Assembly: GCA_964371785.1 (NCBI GenBank)
Contig: CAYJOL010000003.1
Coordinates: forward strand, 248,001-312,000
Direction: 5' to 3'
From: CAVQCT01 sp964371785
Lineage (GTDB): Bacteria; Zixibacteria; MSB-5A5; GN15; FEB-12
Length of the DNA stretch: 64,000 bases
Both the position numbers and the translations under genes were made by a program. The notes below the pieces were generated by a model. The model was not told the DNA's origin and did not search any database. It saw only the letters and a program-made list of their open reading frames with translations. Below, in pieces: positions 46,308-55,429 of the stretch (positions are counted from its first letter, which is position 1; every line of letters begins with the position of its first letter).

Positions 46308-49061
46308 TTACATTTTGCCTGCCGACGCCATGACATAAGCATCGGTCCGGAAGTATTTGGATGTCACTCGTCGAATATCCTGTGAGTTTGCCGCCTGAAG
46401 CGCCTGCAAATACTCTTTGTCGTAACCCAGCTGACGCCCGAGATACTCATCGACACCGAGATAGTACGCCTGGTTTATGCTCGAGAGCTTGGCGCTCATG
46501 AGGCGTCCCCAAATCTGGTTACGCGCGCTGTTGATCTCCTCAGCCGAGGGGCCATCGAGCTGCAATTTCTCAATCTGCAAAATTATCCCACTTTTGGCTT
46601 TCTCGAAGTTTCCTGACGCGGTCCCGATGGTGGAATAATACCAGCCGAAATTCTTGTCGAATGTCGCGCCGGTGCCTACCGAATAGGCCAGGCCGTCTCT
46701 TTCACGAAGATTCTGGTACAGGCGCTGTGAGAGAATCGAGGCCGCGATTTCAAGCGCCGCCGCATCGCCGTCATTGGCGCCGGGAAGCAGTGAGCCGATA
46801 TATATGTTTATCTGCTCTTTATTCAGGTCTGCGTGGGCGGTCTTTGTCTGGAGAATCGGCTCCGGCCGCACTGCTTGGTGATAGGTGTCCGCCGGATAAC
46901 ATAGCCGGGCAAACTGGTTCCGGACCCATCGCTTGACTTCATCGATCGGCCGGTGGCTCGCTATAGTCAGGATCATATTCTGCGGAGCGTAGAACATTGC
47001 ATGGTAATTCTTGAGATCCGCAACGGTAATTGCGCCAATCGTCTGGGGTGTGCCCATGATCGGTCTGGCATAGGCTGTCGTATCGAACAGCGTTTTGAAA
47101 AACAGGTCACGTGCAACCTTTGACGGTGTGGTGGCATCACGGCCGAGTGTGCCAAGCATGCCGGACCGAACGTTCTCGACCTCAGCCGAATCAAAGGCCG
47201 GTTGAAGCACCATCTCGCTGAAAAGGTAAAAGCCTCGCTCAGCGAAGTCGTCAATCGTTTCGAATTTCATAAAGGAATACTGGCCGGTCGTATACCGATC
47301 ATCATACGGTATCCAGGGGTTATCGTATAACGTGACGTTAGCGCCTATCTGGGACAGCTCGCGTGAAAGTTGATTGGCATCTCTGGTCACAGTTCCACGT
47401 TCGATACACCGGTTGACGAAGTCGGTGATACCGGTCTGGCCTGCCGGTTCGTTTGCGGAGCGATCTTTGCCCAGCACATTCATCGCAAACACGCGTGAGT
47501 CAGGATTGTGTTTGATTATGACAGTCAGACCGTTTGGAAGGACCTCGCGATCATAAGTAGCGTTGTCGGCCAGGACAAATTTGACCGAATCAGTGCTGGG
47601 AAAGGCCAGCGGGTAGCCACTGGACAAGTCGTACTGTCTGAAGGTGACCGAGTCAAAGTGAGTTTTGATCTGTTCATCGGTCGGTTGGGGTGGGATATAT
47701 GGGACTTGGGTCGAGTCCGTTACAGGCCGGACTACCACCGCTACATAGTCGGGCTGCTTGAGCCAATGGCGGGCGGCCGTCTGACAATCCGACCAGGTGA
47801 CCTGAGCGAGTCGAGCAGGATAGGATTGGATGAATTCCCAACCGGCAGTCATCATCATAGGAGCGATCATGAACCCGTAGTAATGCAGTTTTTCCGCGTT
47901 GTAGACGTCTTGCGCCTTGACGGATGTTTTGATGCCCTCGATACTTTCCCGGTCGGCCATGTGGCTGTCGATATTTTCTATCTGGCTGATAATCGTAGAA
48001 ACGATTTCCTTGGCCTTGTCCGCCTTGTCGGTGACCACATTTACCTCGAGACGTGAAAATTCCTCATATGCCGCCAGCGATACGGAAGCTTCCGAAGCCA
48101 AAGGATCCGTGCCTCCGGTCAGGGCCGTAGTCAACGGTGATACGCCGCTCATGTTCAGGTATTGGCTGAGCAGGTCGATTGCCAGGTAGTCACTGTCAGA
48201 GAATTTGGGAGCCGTGAATGAGAAATCAATGTATGTCGATTTAACATTTGCTACAGTGTCATAGACGTGTTGACCCGTCAGTACATCTCCCTGTACTGTC
48301 GATCCGCCTGGTACGGATGCACCGGACTGCCCACTGTCAGCTGGAGGGGTAATTGATCCGAGAGTCGCCCGAATAATGGCTTTCATCTCCGGAGTGTCGA
48401 AATCGCCTATGATGAGCGCGGTCATATTCCGCGGTTCGTAGTAACGCTTCCAGTAATCAACGATAGCTTCGCGGGGGATGTTGTCGATAAACGCCCGGTA
48501 ACCGAGTACCGGTCGACCGTAGTCGGTGCCGGCGTAGGCTTTGCTGGTAAAAAACGCGTCGGCTGCGGCGTTGGGGGCGTCCGCGTCACGGTTGATTTCC
48601 TCGATTACCACCTTGCGCTCTTTGGGAAGTTCGGATTCGGGAATCGTGGAATTGAACAGCATATCAGTCTGAACTGCCAGTCCATAATCGATATATTGCC
48701 TGGGCATCAACACGAGATACGCGGTCAGTTCTTTTCGCGTGAAGGCGTTGATATATCCGCCAAGATTCCGGATTGATTCGTCGAGCTGAGTCCGGTCAAG
48801 ATGCGTGGTGCCGTCGAAAAGCAGATGCTCAAGGAAATGAGTAATTCCGTTTTCATATTGGGACTCATATTTGCTTCCTGATTTGACAAAGACCACGGAG
48901 GCTATCATAGGAGAGCCATGGTTCTCCTTGAGAATTACCTTCATGCCGTTGGGAAGAGTGTAGAGACTGTCCGCGGCCTGAGGCGCAGACGGAAGCAGCA
49001 GCAACACGAATGTGAAAAGCAATGCAGCCGCTATGGATTTGTATTCTGGTGAGGTTGACAT
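46308..49061 (-). CDS. Double-domain M16 family metalloprotease, secreted
   Basis: 917 residues from an ATG with CAGGAG upstream; the frame extends to 49106 without need. A signal peptide (AAALLFTFVLLLLPSAPQAA) starts it. The first M16 domain has the inverted zinc motif HFLEH (75-79) and a downstream Glu ligand in VVIEEINRDA. The second M16 domain, from about residue 500, has GITDFVNRCIERGT where HxxEH would be, so it is catalytically dead, as usual in fused M16 pairs. It likely degrades peptides in the periplasm. It has its own near-consensus promoter and is divergent from the next gene. Confidence 0.95.
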   Translation of the reverse strand: MSTSPEYKSIAAALLFTFVLLLLPSAPQAADSLYTLPNGMKVILKENHGSPMIASVVFVKSGSKYESQYENGITHFLEHLLFDGTTHLDRTQLDESIRNLGGYINAFTRKELTAYLVLMPRQYIDYGLAVQTDMLFNSTIPESELPKERKVVIEEINRDADAPNAAADAFFTSKAYAGTDYGRPVLGYRAFIDNIPREAIVDYWKRYYEPRNMTALIIGDFDTPEMKAIIRATLGSITPPADSGQSGASVPGGSTVQGDVLTGQHVYDTVANVKSTYIDFSFTAPKFSDSDYLAIDLLSQYLNMSGVSPLTTALTGGTDPLASEASVSLAAYEEFSRLEVNVVTDKADKAKEIVSTIISQIENIDSHMADRESIEGIKTSVKAQDVYNAEKLHYYGFMIAPMMMTAGWEFIQSYPARLAQVTWSDCQTAARHWLKQPDYVAVVVRPVTDSTQVPYIPPQPTDEQIKTHFDSVTFRQYDLSSGYPLAFPSTDSVKFVLADNATYDREVLPNGLTVIIKHNPDSRVFAMNVLGKDRSANEPAGQTGITDFVNRCIERGTVTRDANQLSRELSQIGANVTLYDNPWIPYDDRYTTGQYSFMKFETIDDFAERGFYLFSEMVLQPAFDSAEVENVRSGMLGTLGRDATTPSKVARDLFFKTLFDTTAYARPIMGTPQTIGAITVADLKNYHAMFYAPQNMILTIASHRPIDEVKRWVRNQFARLCYPADTYHQAVRPEPILQTKTAHADLNKEQINIYIGSLLPGANDGDAAALEIAASILSQRLYQNLRERDGLAYSVGTGATFDKNFGWYYSTIGTASGNFEKAKSGIILQIEKLQLDGPSAEEINSARNQIWGRLMSAKLSSINQAYYLGVDEYLGRQLGYDKEYLQALQAANSQDIRRVTSKYFRTDAYVMASAGKM

Positions 49062-49129
49062 ATTTAGCTCCTGTGACGCTCGTTCGGACTCCCCGTATGA
49101 GCTCATATTTTGATACCTGACAACAGGTT

Positions 49130-49158
49130 ATATTATGCGTACCAAACCCGTTTGTCAA
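49130..49158 (-). promoter_or_regulatory. Consensus promoter of the M16 protease gene
   Basis: On the minus strand TTGACA (49158-49153), exactly 17-nt spacer, TAATAT (49135-49130). The transcript would begin near 49123 with a leader of about 60 nt before the ATG at 49061. Confidence 0.75.
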
Positions 49159-49175
49159 CCACGGAAAGAATTGAA

Positions 49176-49203
49176 TTGACTAAGTGCAGATAACCGGTAT
49201 ATT
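49176..49203 (+). promoter_or_regulatory. Promoter of the gene at 49217
   Basis: TTGACT (49176-49181), 16-nt spacer, TATATT (49198-49203). Transcription would start near 49210, only a few bases before the ATG at 49217, implying a nearly leaderless mRNA. It is back to back with the protease promoter. Confidence 0.6.
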
Positions 49204-49216
49204 CAGGCAACTATTT

Positions 49217-49660
49217 ATGAAAAAGCTACTTAGACATTTTTTGACCCTGTCTAAAATCGCCGTAATTGCACTGGCGGTCATTTCCCTGACGCTCAGCGGC
49301 GCCGAATCAGCGAAGCGACTCTTTACCGGTTACGGAAATCATCAAACCGAAGAAAAGAGAATTGCTGACCTTGCCCAACTCGTTCCCGGGCCGCCATCGC
49401 CGGACGAAGCACCTGGCAAGATGGCCAGGCACAGCCAGCCGAACTGCGAGCAACCGGCCTTCATGTCCGCACCGGTAGTGGTAAAGACCGACAATTCAGA
49501 CAATCGGCTCGATCCTGATACCGAGCAACCCGCGCACATTCTTTGTAACATTGAAAAGCCCGTTCCCAATCAGTCAATAAAGACCAGTACTTCGAATATA
49601 TCCTCACGATTGGCGCTCCAACTCACGTTGGTTGGCGCGAAGCCCTCGGGCACCAGTTAA
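49217..49660 (+). CDS. Small exported protein, unknown function
   Basis: 147 residues. Basic N-terminus and hydrophobic core (MKKLLRHFLTLSKIAVIALAVISLTLSGAES) look like a signal peptide or anchor. The rest is Pro/Ser/Thr/Asn-rich and probably disordered, with two Cys (PNCEQPAF, ILCNIEKP). There is no good ribosome binding site, which agrees with the promoter lying almost on top of the start. It precedes secD by 82 nt. No family recognised; a coding role is probable, not certain. Confidence 0.5.
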   Translation: MKKLLRHFLTLSKIAVIALAVISLTLSGAESAKRLFTGYGNHQTEEKRIADLAQLVPGPPSPDEAPGKMARHSQPNCEQPAFMSAPVVVKTDNSDNRLDPDTEQPAHILCNIEKPVPNQSIKTSTSNISSRLALQLTLVGAKPSGTS

Positions 49661-49742
49661 GCTTCTTGCTTCCCCTTTTCTGTTATTTCCGAAAAATCAA
49701 AATTATTTTAACGTAACTTTCAAACTTTTGGAAGGATTCTAT

Positions 49743-51470
49743 ATGTCCAAGCACAATTGGCGTATTTTCCTCACCATTGCCCTGGTGATCCTGGCGGTTG
49801 TCGCCTTCTGGAACACCTTCAAACTCTGGACGATGGATGCTCCGGAGAAACAGGCGATGCAAAACAACGATCCGGGCGCTCTGCTCAAACTGCAGCAAAA
49901 GGCGATTCGTCTCGGCCTTGATTTGCAGGGAGGCATTCACGTAGTTCTCCGCGTCAAGATGGAGGAACTGGACGAGGACGCCCGCAAGGATGCCGTTGAC
50001 CGTGCTATTCAGGTGGTCCGGAGTCGTATCGACGGTCTCGGTGTTGCCGAGCCGATGATTGTCAAACAGGGAACCGACCGAATTGTGGTCGACCTTCCGG
50101 GCTATACCGATGCTGCTCGAGCTGAAGAGCTTATCGGACAGACTGCTCTGCTGCAATTCAAAATGATGGATTCGTACGAAAACGCGAATCTGTTGCTAAC
50201 GAAAATGGATTCGGTCATATATGCCTACGAGCAGGCCAAAGAAGGCGTGATGTCTTCATCCAAAGATACAACGAAGTCGGCAAAGACGCCGCCGGCAAAG
50301 TCAACCAATCCGAAAGACAGCTCCAATGACATCCTCGCCGAGCTGATGGGTGACAGCTCCAAGGATACCGCCGGGGCGTTCGGCTTCGATGAGTCCGATG
50401 TCTCCACGGATGAGCATCCGCTCACCTCTCGACTGGAGCCGGCGCTGTATAACAGCACTACTGGCACTAACTGGCCGGCTTATTCCATTTCCAAGGATGA
50501 CCGCGAGCGAATCGACCGATGGCTGAAGCTGCCCGAAATAGCCGCGATTATTCCAATCGATGACGAATTCGCCTGGTCGACTCGTTCGGAACTGCGCAAC
50601 CAGCGTCAAGTGTACATGCTGTATTTGCTGAAACGCAAAGTGCAGTTTTTGGGCCGGTTCCTTGAAGGAATCAGTTTGGCAACCAGTCAAATGGGCGGTT
50701 ACGAAGTCAATTTCAGCCTCTCCGGCGATGGCGCCGCGAGATTCGCCCAGCTGACGGGCGCAAACATCAACAAGCCGTTGGCGATTGTCCTCGATGACAA
50801 AGTCGAGTCGGCTCCGTTCATCAACTCTAAGATCCGCAATCGCGGTACCATTACGATGGGTAGCAGCGCCAAGATTGATGACGCTCGCAATATGGAGATC
50901 GTCCTGAAGGCGGGCGCACTTCCCGCCCCGGTCGAGATCATCGAAAAGAACGTGGTTGGTGCCAGCCTGGGCGCGGACTCCATCAAGAAAGGGTTCTATT
51001 CATCACTCCTCGGCCTGATCATGGTGCTGTTGTTTGTCGGCATATATTACCGTGTTTCCGGGGTTATCGCCGATGTCGGTTTGCTGTTCAACCTGTTTTT
51101 CCTGCTGGCCATTATGGCCGCGCTCGGTGCGACTCTGACCATGCCGGGTATCGCCGGTATTATTCTCACCATGGGTATTTCGGTCGACTCGAATATTCTG
51201 ATTTTCGAGCGTATCCGTGAAGAATTGAGGACCGGTAAAACGGTTCGGGCGTCGATCGACGCCGGTTACAATCGCGCGTTCGTAGCTATCTTTGACTCTC
51301 ACGTCACCACGCTGATTACGGCTGGTGCGCTGTTCCTGCTTGGTTCGGGACCTATCAAAGGTTTCGCCGTGACGCTCTTCTGGGGTGTTACCATATCCTT
51401 GTACACAGCCTATATCATCACAAAGCAGATATTTGATCTCCGCAAAGGTTATCAGAAGCTGAGCATATAA
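49743..51470 (+). CDS. secD: Protein translocase subunit SecD
   Basis: 575 residues from ATG 49743 with GGAAGG seven bases upstream; the in-frame extension to 49632 is not coding. One N-terminal helix, the D1 motif GLDLQGGIHVVLRV, a large periplasmic domain, then five C-terminal helices with GISVDSNILIFERIREEL. With SecF it uses the proton-motive force to complete Sec export. Odd: a Ser/Thr/Lys/Asp-rich low-complexity insert (about residues 160-215, SSKDTTKSAKTPPAKS and beyond) interrupts the periplasmic part. Confidence 0.96.
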   Translation: MSKHNWRIFLTIALVILAVVAFWNTFKLWTMDAPEKQAMQNNDPGALLKLQQKAIRLGLDLQGGIHVVLRVKMEELDEDARKDAVDRAIQVVRSRIDGLGVAEPMIVKQGTDRIVVDLPGYTDAARAEELIGQTALLQFKMMDSYENANLLLTKMDSVIYAYEQAKEGVMSSSKDTTKSAKTPPAKSTNPKDSSNDILAELMGDSSKDTAGAFGFDESDVSTDEHPLTSRLEPALYNSTTGTNWPAYSISKDDRERIDRWLKLPEIAAIIPIDDEFAWSTRSELRNQRQVYMLYLLKRKVQFLGRFLEGISLATSQMGGYEVNFSLSGDGAARFAQLTGANINKPLAIVLDDKVESAPFINSKIRNRGTITMGSSAKIDDARNMEIVLKAGALPAPVEIIEKNVVGASLGADSIKKGFYSSLLGLIMVLLFVGIYYRVSGVIADVGLLFNLFFLLAIMAALGATLTMPGIAGIILTMGISVDSNILIFERIREELRTGKTVRASIDAGYNRAFVAIFDSHVTTLITAGALFLLGSGPIKGFAVTLFWGVTISLYTAYIITKQIFDLRKGYQKLSI

Positions 51471-51488
51471 TCGAAAGGTGAGAGTAAG

Positions 51489-52415
51489 ATGTTTAGAATA
51501 ATAGGTGAAACACACATAGACTTTATAGGCCTTCGTAAGATCGCCTTTGTCTTCTCGGCGTGCCTGGTCGCTTTGGGGCTGTTCTCTTTCGTCATGATCT
51601 CGATGGGGAAGGCGAATCTGGGTATCGACTTTGCCGGTGGTATTATGATCCAGGGTTACTTCGAAAAGCCGATCCAGATCGATGAACTTCGGAGTGCAAC
51701 GGTCGGCCAGTTCCCGGATATCCAGATTACCAACCTAACCGATTTTGAGAAACCGAATGCGTTTATCATCAAGGTTAAACAACCACAGACGGAACAGGAA
51801 AGTAAAGAAAAACTTGCGGCGCTCAAGGCCGATGTCACCACGAAATTCGCGGATAATAACTTTACTATCGTATCTGAACACGTGATCGGTCCGGCTGTCG
51901 GACAGACGCTTCGTCGCGACGCACGCTGGGCAGTGCTTCTCTCGCTGTTTGGTATCATCGGGTACATTTGGATAAGGTTCGATTTTCGCAGTGGTATCGC
52001 CGCCACGGTCGCGACCTTTCACGATGTACTGGCCGTGATGGGCATCTTCTTCCTGTTCAATCTGGAATTCGACTCCCTGATCGTGACTGCATTGCTGACG
52101 CTTGCCGGTTATTCCCTGACCGATACGGTCGTAGTCTATGACCGTATTCGCGAGAACCTCAAGAAGTACCGGTCCAAGGGCGAATTTGCCAGCGCCGTCA
52201 ACGTTTCAATCAACGAAGTACTCGCACGTACGATTAATACGTCGATGACCGTATTGATCGTGGTGGGCGTTCTGTTCGTGTTCGGCGGAGAAGTCCTTCG
52301 CAACTTCTCGTTGGCCCTGATCATGGGCGTTGTAATAGGAACTTACAGCTCGGTATTCGTGGCAAGCCCGATTGTTGTGGAATGGGAAGCCCGTTCGCCG
52401 AAACGCTTTAAATAG
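51489..52415 (+). CDS. secF: Protein translocase subunit SecF
   Basis: 308 residues, six membrane helices. D1-like motif GIDFAGGIMIQGYF and the C-terminal LAGYSLTDTVVVYDRIREN are diagnostic. AAGGTGAG precedes the ATG, 18 nt after the secD stop. The pair is closed by a strong terminator 28 nt after secF. Confidence 0.97.
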   Translation: MFRIIGETHIDFIGLRKIAFVFSACLVALGLFSFVMISMGKANLGIDFAGGIMIQGYFEKPIQIDELRSATVGQFPDIQITNLTDFEKPNAFIIKVKQPQTEQESKEKLAALKADVTTKFADNNFTIVSEHVIGPAVGQTLRRDARWAVLLSLFGIIGYIWIRFDFRSGIAATVATFHDVLAVMGIFFLFNLEFDSLIVTALLTLAGYSLTDTVVVYDRIRENLKKYRSKGEFASAVNVSINEVLARTINTSMTVLIVVGVLFVFGGEVLRNFSLALIMGVVIGTYSSVFVASPIVVEWEARSPKRFK

Positions 52416-52442
52416 TCTGACTGAATCACTCGCGACTTCGAG

Positions 52443-52471
52443 AACCCGCCGGTCTCCTCCGGCGGGTTTTT
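52443..52471 (+). terminator. Intrinsic terminator after secF
   Basis: Perfect 10-bp stem AACCCGCCGG (52443-52452) / CCGGCGGGTT (52459-52468), 6-nt loop, followed by a T-run. Confidence 0.92.
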
Positions 52472-52536
52472 CTATGTGAATCATGTGGCAACGATTTCGG
52501 TGAATGACATGCCATAAATGTCTCAACCGGGGCCTG

Positions 52537-52551
52537 GGCCATGTCATGGCC
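52537..52551. promoter_or_regulatory. Operator-like inverted repeat upstream of the TonB receptor gene
   Basis: GGCCATG-T-CATGGCC is a perfect 7+1+7 inverted repeat ending 24 nt before the -35 of the receptor promoter. Its position suits an activator or repressor of receptor expression; the regulator is not identified. Confidence 0.5.
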
Positions 52552-52575
52552 AAAATAAGTCCACAATATATTCAC

Positions 52576-52603
52576 TTGACATGGCTGCGGCGGATTCTAT
52601 TTT
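52576..52603 (+). promoter_or_regulatory. Promoter of the TonB-dependent receptor gene
   Basis: TTGACA (52576-52581), 16-nt spacer, TATTTT (52598-52603), about 58 nt before the ATG. Confidence 0.6.
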
Positions 52604-52661
52604 TGTCCTACCGATACCGTGAACCCTGCACCAGTGTGGGGACAAGGAGCAATACATACCT

Positions 52662-54497
52662 ATGCTTACCGTGTTACTCTCGATGCTCACATTAGCCGCA
52701 CCTGCCGACAGCAGCTACAACAGCAAAGACAATCCGGTCGAAGTCGATCCGATCGTGGTCGTGGGTCAGCGCGAACCTGTCCGCCTCTCCAAAGCCGTTA
52801 ATTCTGTCGTCTCGGTTTCTCCACGGCAGATTCAGGAGGCACCGCAGGAGAATATCCTTTCTTACTTCAACAGCAATAGTTCCTCGGTCAACATTACATC
52901 GGTGAACGGAGTTGGTTTCGGGTTGGGGACGCACGGTCAGGGGCGGATCCTGATCCGTGGACTCGGGTTCTCACCGAACCGCGGCGCGCTGGTTTTGATC
53001 GACGGTCGCCCGGATATTGCGGGACTGTTCGGTCATCCGCTCCCCGATACGTATCAGCGGGCGGGATTGTCTTCGGCCGAATTGGTCAAGGGGGGAGCTT
53101 CGACACTCTACGGTTCAAACGCGATCGCGGGTGTGCTGGATCTGCAATCTTTTTACCGCCCCGATGTCGCCCGGTATACTAATGTCGAAGTGAGCGGGGG
53201 ATCCTACAAGACGCTGAATGGCCTGGTGCAGAACTCCCAGCGATTTGGCAAAGCAATACTTGCCGGTTGGTACGAATATCTCGAGTCCGATAATCATCGC
53301 GATGACGAAGCGTATTTCAATCGCTCCGGCGGATTCCGGGCGCAGCTCGAACAGTGGAACGGGCTCGAGCTCTTCTTGTGCGGCAAGTATACGTCGTTTG
53401 ACTTCGGCGATGCCGGTCCGGTCTATGACCCGCTGGCAACGACCGGTAAGATTCTTCGCACCGGCGTGACGGCCGGGGTCGATCGCCGGACGAAAACCTA
53501 TGCTTTATCGGCAAGGTTGTACAACAGCTATGGGGACCATTCGTTTTCCGACGGCTTCCATTCGGTAGACCGGAACAATGGGGTCGACCTGTTCGGGCGG
53601 CTGAATCATGTTGGGACCGTACATCTTTCGCTGTCTGGTGGACTTTCGTTCAACCAGCTTGGTGGAAGCGCCGACGATGGCACCAGCTTCACGCGGACAG
53701 GAAATTTCAACGAGAAGGAATTCGCCGCGCACACGCAAACTGAGTTCCACTACGGGGCGATCAGCAGTCTGATTCTGGGGGGACGATATGTCCATCATGA
53801 TCGGTATGGTTCGCACTTTGTATATCAGGCAGGGCTGGTGATCACACCTTCGTCAATAGGCTCCTTCAAATTCTCGGTCGGTACAGCCTACCGAAATCCA
53901 ACCATCAACGAATCACAGTTGTTCGCCATTTCGAATCCCGATTCACTCAAACCGGAAGAGGGGACATTTTACGAAGCTGGTTACTTCAAGAAGCTGAGCG
54001 CAAATCTTTCGATCGAGACGGCCGTCTTCTGGCGCGACGGCAAAAATCTTATTCTGACAATTCCAAATCCGACACCGCCTCCGTTTGTGACCTTTCAAAA
54101 CAGCGGAACCTATAAACATTCAGGTATTGAAGCTACTCTGCGGTTTTCACAAGGACCCTGGAGTTTGAGTCCTTCCTATACCCATCTCAATCAGAACAGT
54201 TACAATGAATCGGTACCGACCGACAAGTTCGTTCTGGACGGAGCCTGCGATGGCAAAAGACTCAGGGTCGGCTTCGAGATGATTTCGGCTTTAAACACGC
54301 GCTCTGATTCATCGGGCGTGCCGGTAGTTCTTGAAGACTATTCCGTGGTGAATATCGAAAATACCTATCATATAACGCCCGATGTTGATTTCTCTCTGAG
54401 AATAAGTAATCTGTTCGATGAAAATTACCAGATAGTAGCAGGCTACCCAATGCCCGGCATCACCTTCCGCGGCGGTATGGCCGTGCGCATGTTTTGA
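52662..54497 (+). CDS. TonB-dependent outer-membrane receptor
   Basis: 611 residues, rather short for the family. A short signal sequence (MLTVLLSMLTLAAPADS) leads to a TonB-box-like VDPIVVVGQRE. The plug domain has RILIRGLGFSPNRGALVLIDGRPDIAG and LVKGGASTLYGSNAIAGVLDL. The 22-strand barrel ends with FDENYQIVAGYPMPGITFRGGMAVRMF, terminating in Phe. AAGGAG lies 12 bases upstream of the ATG. It imports an unknown scarce ligand (siderophore, cobalamin, metal or sugar) across the outer membrane; no transport partner is adjacent. Confidence 0.94.
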   Translation: MLTVLLSMLTLAAPADSSYNSKDNPVEVDPIVVVGQREPVRLSKAVNSVVSVSPRQIQEAPQENILSYFNSNSSSVNITSVNGVGFGLGTHGQGRILIRGLGFSPNRGALVLIDGRPDIAGLFGHPLPDTYQRAGLSSAELVKGGASTLYGSNAIAGVLDLQSFYRPDVARYTNVEVSGGSYKTLNGLVQNSQRFGKAILAGWYEYLESDNHRDDEAYFNRSGGFRAQLEQWNGLELFLCGKYTSFDFGDAGPVYDPLATTGKILRTGVTAGVDRRTKTYALSARLYNSYGDHSFSDGFHSVDRNNGVDLFGRLNHVGTVHLSLSGGLSFNQLGGSADDGTSFTRTGNFNEKEFAAHTQTEFHYGAISSLILGGRYVHHDRYGSHFVYQAGLVITPSSIGSFKFSVGTAYRNPTINESQLFAISNPDSLKPEEGTFYEAGYFKKLSANLSIETAVFWRDGKNLILTIPNPTPPPFVTFQNSGTYKHSGIEATLRFSQGPWSLSPSYTHLNQNSYNESVPTDKFVLDGACDGKRLRVGFEMISALNTRSDSSGVPVVLEDYSVVNIENTYHITPDVDFSLRISNLFDENYQIVAGYPMPGITFRGGMAVRMF

Positions 54498-54509
54498 TCG
54501 CCATCTCTA

Positions 54510-54553
54510 CCCGAAGACGCCTGCCGTTCAGGCATTTTTTGCGGGTCTTCGGG
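54510..54553 (+). terminator. Nested hairpin terminator after the receptor gene
   Basis: Inner stem GCCTG (54519-54523) / CAGGC (54529-54533) followed by TTTTTT (54535-54540); an outer pair CCGAAGAC (54511-54518) / GTCTTCGG (54545-54552) embraces it. It lies about 15-40 nt after the receptor stop. Confidence 0.8.
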
Positions 54554-54592
54554 AGAAAATATTCAACGAAAAACCAACTCTAACTGTATATT

Positions 54593-55342
54593 ATGTATAT
54601 GCCCAGAGTTGTGTTGAAATATATCCTGCCAGCTTTCCTGCTGGCCGTGCTGAGTTGTCTTTCGGTGCATGCCCAGGGACGGGAACAGATGCTCAAGCTT
54701 ATGGAAAACAACCAGTTACAGGTCACTGTCCCGGTCACCGGAAATCCGTCGATCATTAAAGTCGCCCGCCTGCATTATTCCGGCGGCGGTGATTGGTATT
54801 GGGGAAGCTCGGCGATTCCAAATTTCCTCCGCTTCATCTCCCAGAATTCTCCATTCCCGGTGGACACTATGGAGCACGAAGTGAAAATCATGGATCCTGA
54901 CTTGTTCAAATACCCGTTCCTGTTTGCGACCGGTCACGGCATTATCAGTTTCAACTCCGAGGAGCAGGAAAGGCTCCGTCAGTATCTCGCCAACGGAGGA
55001 TTTTTGTTCGTCAATGATTCTTATGGTATGAAGGAGACGTTTCCCAAGGAGCTGGCGAAGCTCTTTCCCGATCGGCAGATAGTGGAACTTCCCTATGACC
55101 ATCCGATTTACCACTGTTTTTACGATTTCCCCAACGGCCCCCCCAAGATTCATGAACATGACAATCTGCCTCCCCGTGCGTATTCGATAATTGTCAATGG
55201 CCGGGCGGTGGTCTATTTCCTGATTGAGTCCGATATTGGAGATGGATGGGAGGACCCGCAGGTTCACCATGATCCGGAGCAGAAACGGCAGGATGCCCTC
55301 AGGATGGGCCTGAACCTTTTGACCTACGCCTTATTATATTAA
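54593..55342 (+). CDS. DUF4159 family secreted protein
   Basis: 249 residues with a signal peptide (VVLKYILPAFLLAVLSCLSVHAQ). The body matches DUF4159: VARLHYSGGGDWYW, PFLFATGHGIISFNSEEQERLRQYLANGGFLFVNDSYGM, PYDHPIYHCFYDFPNGPPKIHEHD and DALRMGLNLLTYALLY. The fold resembles a class-I glutamine-amidotransferase-like domain of unknown activity. ATG 54593 and ATG 54599 are both possible; neither has a ribosome binding site, and a TATATT at 54587-54592 abuts the first. DUF4159 genes are often found with DUF4175 genes, as here. Confidence 0.88.
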   Translation: MYMPRVVLKYILPAFLLAVLSCLSVHAQGREQMLKLMENNQLQVTVPVTGNPSIIKVARLHYSGGGDWYWGSSAIPNFLRFISQNSPFPVDTMEHEVKIMDPDLFKYPFLFATGHGIISFNSEEQERLRQYLANGGFLFVNDSYGMKETFPKELAKLFPDRQIVELPYDHPIYHCFYDFPNGPPKIHEHDNLPPRAYSIIVNGRAVVYFLIESDIGDGWEDPQVHHDPEQKRQDALRMGLNLLTYALLY

Positions 55343-55429
55343 AACGTATTACTTGTTGGAGACTTTCTTTTTCAGATATATCCGGGTTGTAGTCGGTTAA
55401 CCAAGACGAGCCGTAACGAGGTAACCACC

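Noticed and set aside
52474..52661. Possible cobalamin riboswitch ahead of the TonB receptor
   Set aside because: The leader after the promoter is too short and I could not find the conserved cobalamin-box pattern.
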